Origin: Taeniopygia guttata
Taxonomy: Eukaryota > Chordata > Aves > Passeriformes > Estrildidae
Direction: 5' to 3'
DNA: 64,000 bases
Assembly (NCBI RefSeq): GCF_048771995.1
Contig: NC_133026.1
Span: forward strand, 99,721,501 to 99,785,500
Both the position numbers and the translations under genes were made by a program. This document shows positions 36,101-60,703 of the stretch, one piece after another (the first letter of the stretch is position 1; every line of letters starts with the position of its first letter). Under the pieces are notes generated by a model. That model was given only the letters and a program-made list of their open reading frames with translations, was not told the origin of the DNA and did no database searches.

Positions 36101-39100
36101 TCTGATGCTGGGTCCTCAAGATATGTATTTCAACTGTTAAAAAAGTAATTACTAAGGAACATTTCCATGTCTCCTTTGATAAAACAGCACAGCAGAATTC
36201 TTTTATGCAGTTGCAGATTGCATGTCTGGTATCCATTAACTGCAGTGACCTGTGCTATTAATACTCCTAAAAGAAATACTCCTAAATAAACTGTTTTACA
36301 ACAAATCTGTGGTATAAAAGCAGCTGAATGCTAAAAGAGAATTAATTTTTGTTTTACTATTGACAAGTATCTCTTAAGTGAAGGAATTCAGATTCTTTTT
36401 GTCTATTAAACAGACTGAATTAAACTGGGGATGTATCTCAAGCTGACTGTGTGACTAAATGGGTGTGAATCTTGTGGCAGAACTTAAGCTGATTTGAATG
36501 TACAGGGAAACCTTCTATTAAGAATAAAATCTTGTTTTGTGTGGCAGAGACTGCAAAGTACAAAACGGAGCTTGTTCAGGGCAGTCACTCAAATGCAGTG
36601 CTGTTCTGCTTTCTAGTTGTTCTGAAGAAATTCAGTGTCTCCAATTCTGTCTCTGAGATCTAAACTGTGTGGGGAGAGAAGCAAGTTCTCCTTTCCCTCA
36701 GAATTTAGTTTAGTGATGAACTTCTAACATTCCACTAGAATACAACTTAAGTGTCTATTAAAATATAAAAAAAATCTTTAGTGTAAGCATGAAGCATAAG
36801 GTACGCTGTGCAACCTAATTAACAACTGTATAAAGGAGCCAACCAGGCAGAGATATGGCTGTGGTACAGATACTCAGAGGAGGATTTGTAACACATGATT
36901 TCAGGAGCTGTTACATTCTGCTGCTTTGTTGAGCTGTGTCCAACTTGGGAACACTTGCAGTTTATCAAATGAAGTTTATCCGACACTTGTACCTGAACAA
37001 CAAATGCCTTCCTGTCCTCCCCACTTCTTTTTGCCCACCCCCTGGTATTTTCCAGCTTTGTTCTAGTGAACAGTGTAGCCATGGAGGGTGATGGCTGTGC
37101 TGTCTGCCGTACCTCAGAGGCAAAACTTGTGGCACTTTCTCACAAACTGAATTGCTCCCAGCAGGTAAGAGATTATTAAAATCAGATTACAGCCACCGAC
37201 TCCTCTGCCACAATGGGAATGCTGATACTGTAGCATAGCCAGGATACAACCAGACTCTCCCGAAAAAATCTGCTCCAATTCATAGTGCAACTTGTTAGCA
37301 AGTCTTTCTCTGGTTCATATCCCTCTTAACCATGTTTACTTAACTATTAACAGTGTTGCTTAGCACTAATGGTGTCAGCTTCCTTGTCAGTGCTGCCAAC
37401 AGAGTGTCATTTCCTGTTTGGAGCAATGGTAGAAGTTCTGTAACCCTTCCTTTGACTTCAGATACATAATCCTGCATTTTATTCTGTTTTATAGCCTTCA
37501 AGCATATTCTTTTAGTTTCCCGATTCTGCTACAATCCTTTCCTTGTACCCTAGTAGTGTTTTAATTGTATTTTAAAATCATACCAAATTACTTCTTGTAT
37601 TTCCTTCCTCTTCCCTTTTTCATAGGCTGACTGGATGCACAGTAGGCAGCATGACTGACTGGGCAGGCAGTTAATCAGGAAACCAGCTCCCAGTGCAAAA
37701 ATTGCCAGACTATCTCCCTTGGGCTGCCCTCAAACTCCTTTGTCTTGTTGGTGCAGAGGTCCTGCTGCTGCTTTCTGCAGTTGATGAAGCTCAAAACTAC
37801 ACACTCAAGCAGCATAGAATCTGAAAAATACAAAGGCTAAAACTTAAGGCCTCACAGTCAGAAAGAGCACAGCTGTATTTACAGCATGTACAGAATGGGG
37901 AGTTTCACCAGTCCACAGTAAAACTCCTGGGAGTTCATACAGTGGGTAGTATTACCTGAGCTAAACTGCCTAATAAAAAACCAAATTCAACAACAACCCC
38001 ACCTTTCCTAACCACTTAAAACCTAGACTTTGCTTAATTACCTTCATCCCTTCTATATGGCTTGATTTTGTTCACAGAAACCAAGTCATTCCAACAAAAG
38101 ATGCAGTGATGTGGAAAAGCTTCCAGTTTCAGAACCCATCCTTTTACAGGTGTGTTAGAGGTGGGGTGAGGCAACATATCGAAATGTTGTTTTTGTGGAT
38201 TTATTACTGTTCCAGAAAGGCTGGATCATTAACAACTAATCCTTGCTTTTAATTTCTCCCAGCATTACCCTCTGTATCGGAAAAGTGATGCTGAATGCAC
38301 TGGAGAAGATTCTGCTCCTCCAGAGGAGAAAAACATCCCCTTTAAAGAAAAGTATGATGTACTGTCTCAAGAGGCATCACAAAAGGTTTGATTTCTTGGG
38401 AACTTGAGTGGCAGGGGGTGGGTGAGAGAGGGACATGACTATAGATATAAATGGATTAAAAAATTGTGGTAAGGCTTTTGGCTGAGACAAACAGAGCACA
38501 GCTGCTCCTGTCTAATGAGGCCTGGGAGAGGATGCTTGTTAGAGCTGTTCCCCTGAGGATCCTCACCATCATGGCCTTGGTCCTGCCAGGTTTCCCAGGT
38601 ACAGCTCCTAAGTCTTGGCACTCTTAAATCTGCTGTGCTGCCATTGCCTCCACTTCAGCATTCTGTACTTTCTGTACTGTGTAAATTACTGATATACCTG
38701 GTATGAAGCCACAGTTTCCCAACACATTGAAAGCATAATTTCTGCTGAATTAGTAACTACAAGAAAATTTAAAGTATTCCCCAAAAACCTAATGGCCATT
38801 GTTTCTTTCCTTCTGCATACACATCTTCACTCAAAGATTGTCATTACAAATTTTCCTTAGACAAGAAAATAGCATTGCTTTACTAAACTCAAAGTTTTTC
38901 TCTTTGTGATATCCACAGCCCACAGCATGCTGTTGCCTTTGTTCTTTTGAGCTGTTTGAAAAAAAAAAAAAAAGCCCAGTACTTGGGATCAGGGCTAAAT
39001 GGGTGTGACTGATATTGCAATACCAACAGATTTCTTACTGCAAAACAGAAGTTAATAGAAAAAACTTTGTAAGAATATGAGAATTGCCATAATGTTCACA

Positions 39101-40910
39101 GGAAAAAAAAGGGGGTTTTAAGTTCAATTTCTTTTTAGCTGTGACTTAATTTTTGTGCTTTGCTATTTTGTGTTCTAGCTGCTATGGTGGTTTCAGCCCC
39201 GTTTGATTCTCAGTGGGCACACTCATAGTGCTTGTGAAGTGCTGCACGCAGGGAAAATTCCAGAAATCAGTGTCCCGTCATTCAGTTGGAGGAATAGAAA
39301 CAACCCTAGTTTCATCATGGTAAGTTTTAATTTTTTTTTTTATTTTTGTCAGATAACTTTCATAGATAAATCAACATGGCAGTCAGCTATATTTTAAAAC
39401 TGATTCTACCTGTAAAAACGAAAAATAATAAAAAAAAAAAAACTGCCTACCCACCCAACCCACTCAGTACACTGCATCCACTTTATAAAGTACATCTGTG
39501 GGAGCCACATGTTCTGTGTGGTACAAAGCAATGCTGCTAAAGACCTAATTCGTATCTGGGTACATTTTCTTAGAAAGAGGGTGCACTGTAAACTATTGAC
39601 TTGTAAAAATAATCAGTATTGTGCACTGAACAGTAGAAAGACCAGTTTGGCTTGGCTGATTTACCAACTATGAAAACAAGACTGTATCCACCTCAAACCC
39701 TTTTGCATGGTGATCATGGTTTTCAAACATGTACATTAATGCAGTGAAAGTGTGACGTGCCCACAGTCTGCCTCCTCATTGCCAGTTCACATTTTATACA
39801 GTGTGTTGGTTATACTTGTGCAGGCAGTTCCAGTGCTCAGTATATCCTTAGAGGTAAATCAATTAGTTCCCCAGTTCAAAAATAAACCAGAACTCTTAGA
39901 AACTTGGAGTAAGAAGCAAAACCTACAATCTGTTTACAGAATAGTCTGTGACTTGGAGGGGGAAATCTTTTATGTATGTTTTACTGCTGTTGAGTTTAGG
40001 CTGCTTAATACACAGATAACCCCATATGTTTAAATTAATTTTATGCAACTGTAAATATTTGTTGTTGAAAGTAGTTCTGTTTGTTTCATAGTCCTGAGAG
40101 TAGCTGCCTTCAAACTGCACACACACAAGATGCCAGACAGCGCATCTTCACTGCAAAACAAGAGGTTGGCTAATTAAAGTGGCATCCTCTTCACTACTGT
40201 TTTAACTCCTCAGCCTCAATCTGCTGTAAACTTTAATTTAAACTGCAAAGTCAAACCAAAACTCAACAAAATTCTTTGTTGCTGAAGTTCCTATTCCTAA
40301 TTTGGATTAGCCAACGTGTGTTTTTGCAGCATGTACTGGGTAAGGAGGAAGGCTTGGCGGGAAGGAAGGGGCTCATTCACAAAACCCAACTTTAGCCTGG
40401 AAAGGCTCCTTTCAGGTGGATTTGCAGCAGCTAAAGTTAGGCTTCTCTTGAAGGCAAGTCAGATGAGGAGCCCAGCTCTTTGTTTATGCGAGACGGGAAG
40501 ATTGGCCTCTGGGCTGTTGGCCTGGTGACTATTCCAGTTAGTGCCCAGCACCACAAGGTATGGACTCTTCAGCCCCCTGGAGAAGGCACTGGTACTAGGA
40601 AACTGGCCCCAACCCTTATCACCCAACACAGGGATTTAGAAATTGGAGATCTGACAGCTGTGGTGTTCACTCCAGATTCAGAACCCACTGTAACACAGCA
40701 AGGTGACAGTCTTAATTTCTTTTCCAGGGCAGCATAACAACAACTGAATTCTCCCTCCAAAAATGCTTCCTTCCATTTGAGAGCAGAGTCTTCACTATCT
40801 ACTGTGCAGCAGGTGCTCTGCTTGTGATCCTGGTACTAGCTCATGTTCAGCTTCTCACTCCACCATTTTATTTTGCTCAGCGTTTAATCAGTAAGCATAA
40901 AGCAGTATGA
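33173..40910 (+). CDS. MPPE1: MPPE1 (PGAP5), metallophosphoesterase 1, complete
   Basis: Known role: removes a side-chain ethanolamine-phosphate from GPI anchors so that GPI-proteins leave the ER efficiently. Coding exons: 33173-33447, 33812-33920, 34552-34655, 35188-35268, 37056-37164, 38078-38149, 38263-38385, 39179-39319, 40728-40910. Splice sites and phases agree and give 398 residues (human about 396). ATG 33173 is the first in frame; an in-frame TAG precedes it at 33110. Calcineurin-like metal-binding motifs are intact: D75-x-H77, GD(116-117)VFDEG, GNHD (154-157), H251 in LLQHYP, and GHTH (304-307). A membrane segment spans about residues 18-46 and a second about 359-382. The protein ends KHKAV, a KxKxx-type ER-retrieval signal. 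NFTS and NCSQ are possible N-glycosylation sites. A non-coding exon 1 probably ends at 30239. Convergent with GNAL. Confidence 0.97.
34169..34510. mobile_element. LTR remnant in MPPE1 intron 3
   Basis: Begins TGTGATGGGCTGACCCTGGC and ends GCAAACCCACTACA. In between it has words I know from a widespread avian ERV LTR: GAGAGGGGAGAGAAAATACA, GGTCCATCTTGGAGCTGACT, and ACCAAAACCTTGCC at the 3' end. It is shorter than a full LTR, so internal deletions are likely. Flanks ATGCT and AAGCC match only 3 of 5 bases and do not prove a target duplication. It lies just 41 bp before the exon at 34552, so its right part may overlap the polypyrimidine and branch-point region. Confidence 0.65.
35269..37055. other. 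MPPE1 intron (between exons at 35.2 and 37.06 kb)
   Basis: Intronic AT-rich sequence with the short duplication noted separately and a GC-richer patch near 35.65-35.95 kb. No additional exon or mobile element is recognised. Confidence 0.55.
35866..35926. repeat. Two-copy tandem repeat in MPPE1 intron 5
   Basis: GTCTCAGATTCAACATGGGA occurs twice about 30 bp apart, with the surrounding AAGGGAA also repeated. A small local duplication. Confidence 0.75.
39320..40727. other. MPPE1 last intron
   Basis: Intronic sequence between the GHTH-containing exon and the terminal exon. Nothing beyond homopolymer runs (39426-39441 A-rich) and short open frames is visible. Confidence 0.55.
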
Positions 40911-42342
40911 AGAGCCAGACATCTGCATTCAGTCACTGAAATACCAAAGCTGAGAACAGTCAAACATCAGACTATATTCATGCCAGCAAATGACCTAATT
41001 TGATTGCTAGTCTGAAGGCAGGTTGCATTTACACATACCATAGAAGTCCTATACAGCTGATATGACTACTACAGGATAAATAATTAACTGAAATGAACGT
41101 TTCATGCTGTACAAAAATACTGTATTCGACAATCAAATGAGTCCTTTTCCTGCTATAATTTTTGTATCAAATATGTATATTAAAAGTGTAACTGTACATT
41201 ATGTAAATCCTATAGCCTCATCACTTGTCTGCACTTGTGTCTTACCCTGGTGGAGGCTGAATCTTGCAAACTGGAAATGTTTCTCTTATTGCTGCATGGC
41301 CCTTCACATGTCATACTTGTGTTTGTTAGGGTCAGGCAGAATCTGGATGCATCAGCACTGAGAGATGTGGATTTCTGTGACCTTTTAGAGTGTGTAAAGG
41401 ACTGTCATGTGTAAGGGACTGTGGTCTGGGACAAGAAGTCTTCTGGTTCCTGATACAGTAAATTGTTAGCTGACTATAATTTGCAGTTATCCATCTACCA
41501 GACAACACAGGGAAGAAGCTCGAGGACCCAGTTTGCTGATACACACTTGAAAATTGCTTAAAAAAAATTAGGGTGACACCTCAAGCTGCTGCTTTCAAAA
41601 AGATATGCTATGATGAGCTTAAAAAATGAGGGCCCTATTGCATCCCAGAGATCTGTGTGGTGAGGGGCCCTCCAGTTGCCAATCTCCTGGAAGAAGGAAG
41701 GTCAAATACAGCTGCAGTAACATTATCCTATGCCTCAGCCCTCAGTCTACAGCCAGGGATAGGAATGCACCTTATTTTACATTCCACAAGTTCTGTTGAC
41801 TTCTGTGTAGTGTTACATTTTGAACTGCAGTGCTCCTCTTTGGGGAGGCAGAGGCCACCAGCTGTGCCACAAAGATAAAATCTGAGCTCAGCATATCCAG
41901 TGTGTGGGGGAAGGTGGGACAAACCTTCTGCTGCTCCCCACCCACCCCAGAAAAAACAGAGGGACTACGTCACACCAGGACCAGTTTTCCTGCTGATGTT
42001 GCTGCAGAGGCTGGGAGCTCTAACCTGAGCTCCTGGGCTGGGGCTAGTTAAAAAAAAAAGAAAAAGTACTATCTTTTTTTATTCAGTTACTTTCTTTGGC
42101 ATGAGAAGTAAGAGAATTCTGTTTACTGTTAGCTTATTCCAACCAGCCTTTCACTTTTTGGGAAATATAACTAAATTGAACGTAGAGATTTCTGGGAAGA
42201 GAAAATGGTCTGCTATGCTTTCTAAAATGAGGTTGTTTTATATTCAGCTGGAAACAAGTTCTCAATTGGACTGCAATCTGATTTTAAAAAGATGACTGAC
42301 TGGAGTTTATAAATAATAACAATACAGTAAAAAGTTAATAAA
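40911..42342 (+). other. Probable MPPE1 3' UTR
   Basis: No coding sequence follows the MPPE1 stop. The first canonical AATAAA I can place on this strand is at 42337-42342, with a weaker ATTAAA near 41180, so the 3' UTR could be about 0.3 or 1.4 kb. Other AATAAA words occur up to 42782. Confidence 0.4.
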
Positions 42343-42762
42343 ACCTGCTGATTTATATGCCAGTGTGGGGACTGTGTTAGCTCTTCATCTCTCCCTAAAT
42401 TTAAAATGAAGTGGGGGGAATGGTCCAAAGTGTGGTAAAACATTCTATAAAGTAATGTAGTCTAACACTTCTCTAGGTTTCTGTTATTGCAACTGTAATT
42501 TTAGACATTTGTACAGGTTATCTTGGACACAGGAAAAGTATATAGTCACAGACATAAAACACCTATGTATAAAATATAAAGCAGTGTTATAGTTACTAAA
42601 AAGGACATGCCTTATTGCTACAGCAATTCTTGCTTTTTATATATTGTACTGTACCACAACTTGTTTTGAGAATGTCATTTGCATAAATTATTCAAGTTTG
42701 AGAAATATTCACACATTTTGATTCTACAATAGTTAAAATAAAATAATTTTCTAATGTGTCTC

Positions 42763-44309
42763 TTTATTAAAAGAGAAATAAAAATGTCATCTTGTAATTC
42801 TCTTAGGCCAGACACAAGGGTTTTTACACCTTTTTTTTTTCTTATCTTCTTTCTTGCTATTTACTTGCACAATGAAAGCCGCTGTTGGTACAAAGATTGA
42901 AGAGCTCTATATAATGGTGCTTTACACATTCACAATCGGTCTGTGCAATTGTGAAGTTCTATGAATGACCAAAGAATTACCAAACATATTTTCTAAATAT
43001 AAAGGACAAAAGAAAAAAAGAAAAAAAAAAGGAAAAGAAAAAAGAAAAATAAAATAAATCCTCGTTTCCCATTAAAACAACACCAGGTTGCAATTTGGAC
43101 ACTTGAATGAATTCCAATGTTTTAAAGCTGAGACTTCAAAAGAGAAAGGCATGTTTGCTGCAACATCCGGTGACTGTAATACCTTACTTGGAAAGGTAAG
43201 TGGTTAATTTGCATAATTTATAATTTTTATACTAAAGAGCATTTTTATATAAACCAGAAAAAAACCCCTAAACTCTACAGATAAAGTTCTTACCTCCAGT
43301 CACTGCTGCAGGTAAGGTTGACATCAAGCTGTACAGCGCAATCAAAAACATACTTACATCTTAGCTCATTTTACAGGTACAGCCATAATCAAGGCACAAA
43401 GATCTTCTACAAGTATTTTTCTTCAATAAAGTTGTACAAAATAATATTACATTTTACAGTCTGTACAATATAATAAACCAGCAGTAAAACAAAAAAATAT
43501 ATATAGGGAGAGGACTATTGTCCAAGAATGATCGGAACTAAAAGGATCATTTGTGGACAGCACAAATAACGTAAGTGAGGGTGGTAAATTTTCTGCCTAG
43601 ATGCAACAGGCTGAAAAGTAGCTGTAATTCAAATGCCTGAGGTGTGCAGAGACACTTAGCTCCAAAACCCCAGAAAAATTGCTTTGTCTTCACTGTTCCT
43701 CTCATTATCTACTCTACTTCCTGTGCCAGTATCGGCTTAAAAGAGGAGGTCACTTTATCAGTTGACCTGCAACTCAGAAATGCTAAAAACTGTGACAGAG
43801 TAATAAATATTGTGGTGCTGCTACATTGTGTGTCTACTTCCTCAACAGTATTTAATAACCTGATACAAAGTGCATTAATCTTTTTTTCACCCATCAAGTA
43901 CTCTTCAATGTCATGTTAAAAAGGAAACCCACACAGAGGGATAGTATGACTTCAGTGTCATCCAGATGACATACCGGTCTGAACTGAGGTTAACCCACTG
44001 GAAAAAATTTAGCAGGTCACTTTCAGTTTTAAAAAAACAAAAACCTAAGGGAACAGAGGTAGCCAAAGGGCTTAGTGGAATGACGAAGAAGTGGCATGTC
44101 AAAATAAAGCACAAAAATAGTCCCAAAAAGCATGAAGGGAAAATAACCCAAACTTGCTTCAAATCAGCTTTAAGGTTAAACAATTAAAAGTAAACAAAGT
44201 GAAGAGACTGACATTTCTATAGTATATTCTTCCACCCTGTGTGGGGTAGTATCAAGAGAAAGAGTAAGAAGCAAAGAATTTAAAACCACAGGTTCCACGG
44301 TGATCCCCC
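42763..44309 (-). other. Probable GNAL 3' UTR
   Basis: After the GNAL stop (44310-44312) the minus strand shows no coding. A TTTATT on the plus strand (AATAAA on the minus strand) at 42763-42768 is a candidate polyadenylation signal. If used, the 3' UTR is about 1.5 kb and the two convergent transcripts end within about 400 bp of one another or overlap. Confidence 0.4.
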
Positions 44310-55360
<11,051 letters not shown>

Positions 55361-58300
55361 CTAGAAGAAAAATAAACATGCACTTAAATATGTACAATAC
55401 CATCTAGTAGAAGACATTTCACTACCTTTTCTTGTTTACAGTCCTGCTGAGAAGTAAAACACAACCTGAATGGTAAAGTTAGGAGCCTGATTATTTCCAT
55501 ATATTGCTCAAGGTTACATTTTATAAGCCAAACACTTTACCCAGACCTTTCAATACAGCACTTTTACCATTATGCAGTACTCACAAGTGGTTCAAAATAC
55601 AGTTAAAATGTTACAATTTTGTGAGGTCCACTAAAAAATACTACAACTAACCACAGATCACAACATCATGTGGTTGTTAAGACTTAAAAAATATTTTTGG
55701 ATTAAATAAATAAAATGTGGCAAAGGGGTGCCTTTATTTAGTATAATGCTGATAAATTATAATGTTATGTTAATTATGATCTCAGTAATGTTAGCAGAAA
55801 TGCTTGCTGGTATATACAAAAAGCTTTGGATTGACTTGCTACCCTCCAACACTGCAACTAAAGCACAGAAAGTGGAGATTAATAAATCTGATTCTCTGTG
55901 TCACCAAAACTCAGTGACACGCATGTAGTGAAAGAGACACAGCCGCAGAGAAGAGCAAGAGAAAAGAGAACCAGAAAATCAGCAGGGAACTACACTCTAT
56001 GATTATTTAAAAGATTCTTCAAGCTTTAATTCTTTCCTAATATGTATTAGAATGGCAGCACTTATGGACATAAAAATGTGATTTTATATTTATTGCTAAA
56101 GAGGCAGGTTCTCCTCTCTCACTTCCACCCATTTCTTAGATCTCCTGTGAGTCTGGCTGGCTCATTTTCCCCAGACTGCCTATATGGCTTAGAAGCTTTC
56201 TTGAATTTCTACATTGTTATTTGGTATTTGGCAGTAAATATCCCATTGGCTGACATATCCCACTATAATATTATCAAGACTTCTTTATCAAAAGGCAAGA
56301 TTTCCCCAGTTTTACCTGAGTGTGCATATGGAATACGTGTCCCACTTAACTGCAGTGGGAAAGAAAGAAAAAAAACAGTGAACTTTTGACTTAAAATGTA
56401 ACTCGCTGTTAACACAGGGTCACACACACTGGCCAGTTGAAAAAATAGCCCCCTAAAAGCTGTTTGTAATTCTCATAGCAGTTTCCCACGGATATGAGCT
56501 GAAAGGAAAAGAAAATACACTGCATATATATTTACTTAATATATTTTTCCTTTTCAAACCTCCATTGTTATAGCAGGGAAACAAAATGCAGTATCTACAG
56601 TTAGAATATCCAGCTTTTCTTTCTGGACGATCAAGGTGTGATAGATAAGCACAGGATTAAAAAAAAAACCAAAACAAAACTGTTTAACACAACCCAACGG
56701 ATGCCTGTTAGCAAAACTATGTGGAAGAAACTCTGAAGAAAAAGCGTATTTTCACAAATACTCCTTCCTTGCCAAAAGCCCTATAAATTTATATAAGGAT
56801 ATAAAACTATATTTTTATAGTCAGCTACAGTCACCATGGGGAAGCAGTTTGATTCAGGCTGAACCTTTTGGTCAGATAATTGTCATCACCTTGACTGAGC
56901 AAAGTTTAACTTCAGTTGTCCCACGGCTCACACCGACACCGGAGCAGAGCGACGCATTTTTAAGTGACACACCTATTATCGAGAGAACTCTTGCCTCATG
57001 CTGGCAGCACAGAACATGAAAAAAAGAAGGCAAATAAGCCCAAAGCAAAAATGCCTCCAGGCTGAAAGTTCCTGATTAGAGTAGTTTTCCTTAACATGGT
57101 TGTTCTTCTTTGTTCCAAAGTACAGACTATGTTTGACACAGAAAGGGATCTACTGAAGAGTGTGGACTGAACTCAAGTGTTTGTGCAGAAATACAACTCC
57201 ATCACAAACCCTGCAAGACAGTGTGAATTGCCTTTTTTGCAGAAACAAGTCTTGTGAAGTTGGTTCATAAATCAGAGACAATAACATCTTGTCTCCACAG
57301 TACCAGGACCATTTTGGCAGAACTTATCTGAAATGGTTCAACACAGTATTAAGTACTAACTCACAACTTTCTCACAACAAATACTTAAGGTAAGTTTTTG
57401 GTTGTTTGCACTTACGTGTTTGAAACAGGCAAATCATGGTAAGGAACAGAGGAGCAAGGAGTAATGCAGTTACACTACACACAATCCATGGCAGGTTGGG
57501 AAAGAGGCAAGTCTCCTAATTAGATATCCTACTTATGAGCTGAAGTCATCTTCCACTTCTTCCCAGTAGAAAGACCAGTTTTGAATACCCTGAACCCTGA
57601 ACTGCAAGACCACAGCTAAGAGAGAGCCAGCTCTGACAAATACAATGTGTTTAAAAAGTGTCATTTGACACAGCAGCTGTACCATTTATGCTTTTAAGGT
57701 TGCTGTCTGCATGTAAGCTGTATTAAAAGAAATGCAATGATTTACAAGGTTTTACCTGCCACCTTGCTGTAACAAGCTGGAATGGTATCACTAGCATCCA
57801 GCTGCTATTAGGATTGGGATAATTTTTGTAGCTTTATAGGAAATTAACCTTTTCAGTGTGTGATGAACAGGCTTCCTAAGATTTCTTCTGCAACGACATT
57901 GTTAAGTGTGCAATGAGATTTCTTACACAGAGAAACACAGACAGCTACACTCCTACCTTTTCAAAAGAAAAATCAGTTCTTGATTATCCTTCATATGAAC
58001 ACCTTACTTGGCTAATTAGAACATCATCAAAAAATAGTCCTGACAGGCAAATGTACATACTGGGTACAAGAAATGGATTCCAGGTGAGATAGGGAGTCAG
58101 TACTGCCTCATTTCTAAACACACTAACTTCATTCTCATTACCGTATTAAAATGGGAAAACTGAAACTACTTTTCTAAACTGCTTTCTTGAGAATGTTAAC
58201 TTCATCTAATTGTCTTGAATAATTATGTTTTGACAAAATATAGATTATTTTATACAGATCTATAAATATATACATAAAGATCAGCAAATTTTGAATTTAC

Positions 58301-59682
58301 ATGACTGAAATTCCCATTTAAAGAGCCTTAAAGTACAAAAAGATCAACTGTGGCAATGCTAATGTCTCAACTCAAAGAATCAGTGTGAGGAAAACATAGT
58401 AACAGAAGAATGAATAAGAAATGGACACCAAATATCACTTACTCTCTTTTTAGATTTTTTTTCAGCTCAGGGATGTAATTATTTTCACAGAATCGTGCCT
58501 TTTTACAATACTAACAGGTCTTCTATTTATCTAGCTTCTATAGAAACCCATACTCAGGATTTCCATTAAGTGTGCAGTGACTGTTTTGCAGGCATGTGCA
58601 ATGAACTTCAAATTCATACATTCAATTCAACAGTGAATAAAACAATAACATGATACAATATTTACATTTCTATTTCACAGTTGTGGTTTTACTTATAAAG
58701 GATTCATTCAGATAACTAGTATGACATTTATGATCTTTTAAATTTTACATAGGGCGCTTTACATTTCCTTACATGGAATAGCAGAAACTATCATTTTCTT
58801 AAGAAATTAATTAGGCAAGGTATTGGAAGGAAGGTCTCCTCTGCTCTATTTGGAAATGCAGTGGTTTGGTTTAGCAACAAATTAAAGCAAACTAAAATGT
58901 ACCAATAAAGTAAAAAGAAAAAAAAAAATGAGCTACTGACATTATTATATCTATTATTAAGCTGATCTGTAGTTTTATAAATATCTTCAGTGAGTTTCCT
59001 AGGAAACTCAGCTGACACTTAGTTTGACAAGCAATCTCTAAATTTTATATTATGCAAGCTGTGAACACAAAAGTACAGGTTTTAGATGTGCCTGCCAGTG
59101 CATGTGGGAACTATCAATAAGCATTATTCTCTTTAAAAACCATGGCAATTTGAGCAGCAGTAGCAGCTATATAAGAATTTCTGAAAAAAAGGATTCATAA
59201 ATGCACAAATAAAGAGAAGGTAATCGTACATGAACATTCTTTTCTCTCTGAAAAAATCACTACATGGCTCTGTGTAGGTATTCTGACTCCACAAACAAAA
59301 TGACAATTAAAAGAAAAATCGTGTCTTGAGAATAATATGATCGACAGAAAACCCATGCTATATTTGTGAGAGCTTACTTCAACATCTAAAGAATTGGAAA
59401 GATGAAGTGCTAAATCACTGATCAATACAACAAACTAGGTATTTTAATAACTCTTGATTTTCTTCAACCATTTTTATGCTCTCACTCGAACATTTCATTG
59501 GCCTTACATCAAAAAATTCCCATGGAAAACAAGAAATCAACCTCATTCAAAATGCTTGTCTCTTTAAAAGGAAAAGGTATTATGGCAAATCTTTAAGGTT
59601 TTATGTTCTCAGAGTGAAGAATCTCAAAACTATCTTCAGATAAGTTAAGAGCTTTGCAAACATCTCAGCCAGGCTCAGTAAC

Positions 59683-59706
59683 TATATATATATATATATA
59701 TATATC
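59683..59706. repeat. (TA)n microsatellite
   Basis: An uninterrupted TA dinucleotide run of about 12 copies within the GNAL intron. Confidence 0.9.
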
Positions 59707-59907
59707 TGTATGTCTATGGCACCATCCAGCACTAGGACTTTTAATTCTGCTCTCCTTGGATATGAAGTCACAGGTGAGGCAGATACTTCACAAGAAAAAC
59801 ACACACCCCAAGTCTCTAGGGAGGTGAAATGGAAATACTTTTTCTTTTTAGTTTCTGCTGCAGTTCTCAGGGCCAACATCAATATTGCACTTTTTTTCCC
59901 CCTTCCC

Positions 59908-59910
<3 letters not shown>

Positions 59911-59953
<43 letters not shown>

Positions 59954-59971
59954 ACATATATATATATATAA
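59911..59971. repeat. (TA)n microsatellite with ACAT interruptions
   Basis: About 60 bp of TA dinucleotides with three TACA interruptions, following a C-rich run in the GNAL intron. Confidence 0.9.
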
Positions 59972-60703
59972 ATCAGCTAAGCCATTGCAATCCTGTTAAT
60001 ATTTCCAGCAACATTTGAAACAGGAAACTGTGGATTTCTGTTTTTTGAGAATACCTGAATACTTTAGGCTCTAAGGTTGGGCTTCAAGCAAACTCACACT
60101 ATCCTGATGTATTTCTAGGTAACTGAGAAAGACATAATGAAAACAGCCTCCAGTAATATTCTAACCCCTAAAGGATTCATTTTCCCAAGTAATTTGCTGA
60201 AAATATCAGCAGAAATCCCTCAGAAGGCTTGGCAAAATTTAGTGGCTAACGATTTTCCTGCCGAATTTAAATAATCACTATATTTTAAATACGGCTTTCA
60301 CGTGCTAGAGGAGCGCTCCCCTTCTCCGCCTCCACACCACTCTGCAGCCACTTCCCACCAGGAGGCAGCATTCGCGTTGGGGCACAGCAGGGCAGAGGGA
60401 AGAGGGAGAACCAGACCTGTTTGGGATCCACCCTGGCTCACCCAGTTGCCGCTGTTGCGGAACAAAACACCCAAACCAGACACTGGAGTGCTAACGATGC
60501 TGCTGGAAGAGAGCGTCACCTCCAGCAGGGTTGGGACCCACGGATCGGTGATGTGCTTGTCACACGGCTTTGGCACCTGCTTCGTGCCCCGTGTGCTCGC
60601 GGCAGTAGGAAGGCTCTGTTTCACCGCGACCCCGCTCCCCGCATCCCTCCGGCCGCGGTGGCACGGGCGGTGACCGCCGGGAGGGGGCGCTCTCTGCCCG
60701 GCT

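Noticed and set aside
56420..56505. Minus-strand segment after a good polypyrimidine tract and CAG (reading LISVGNCYENYK...)
   Set aside because: The acceptor looks convincing, but no matching donor follows before a stop, and the peptide matches no GNAL exon.
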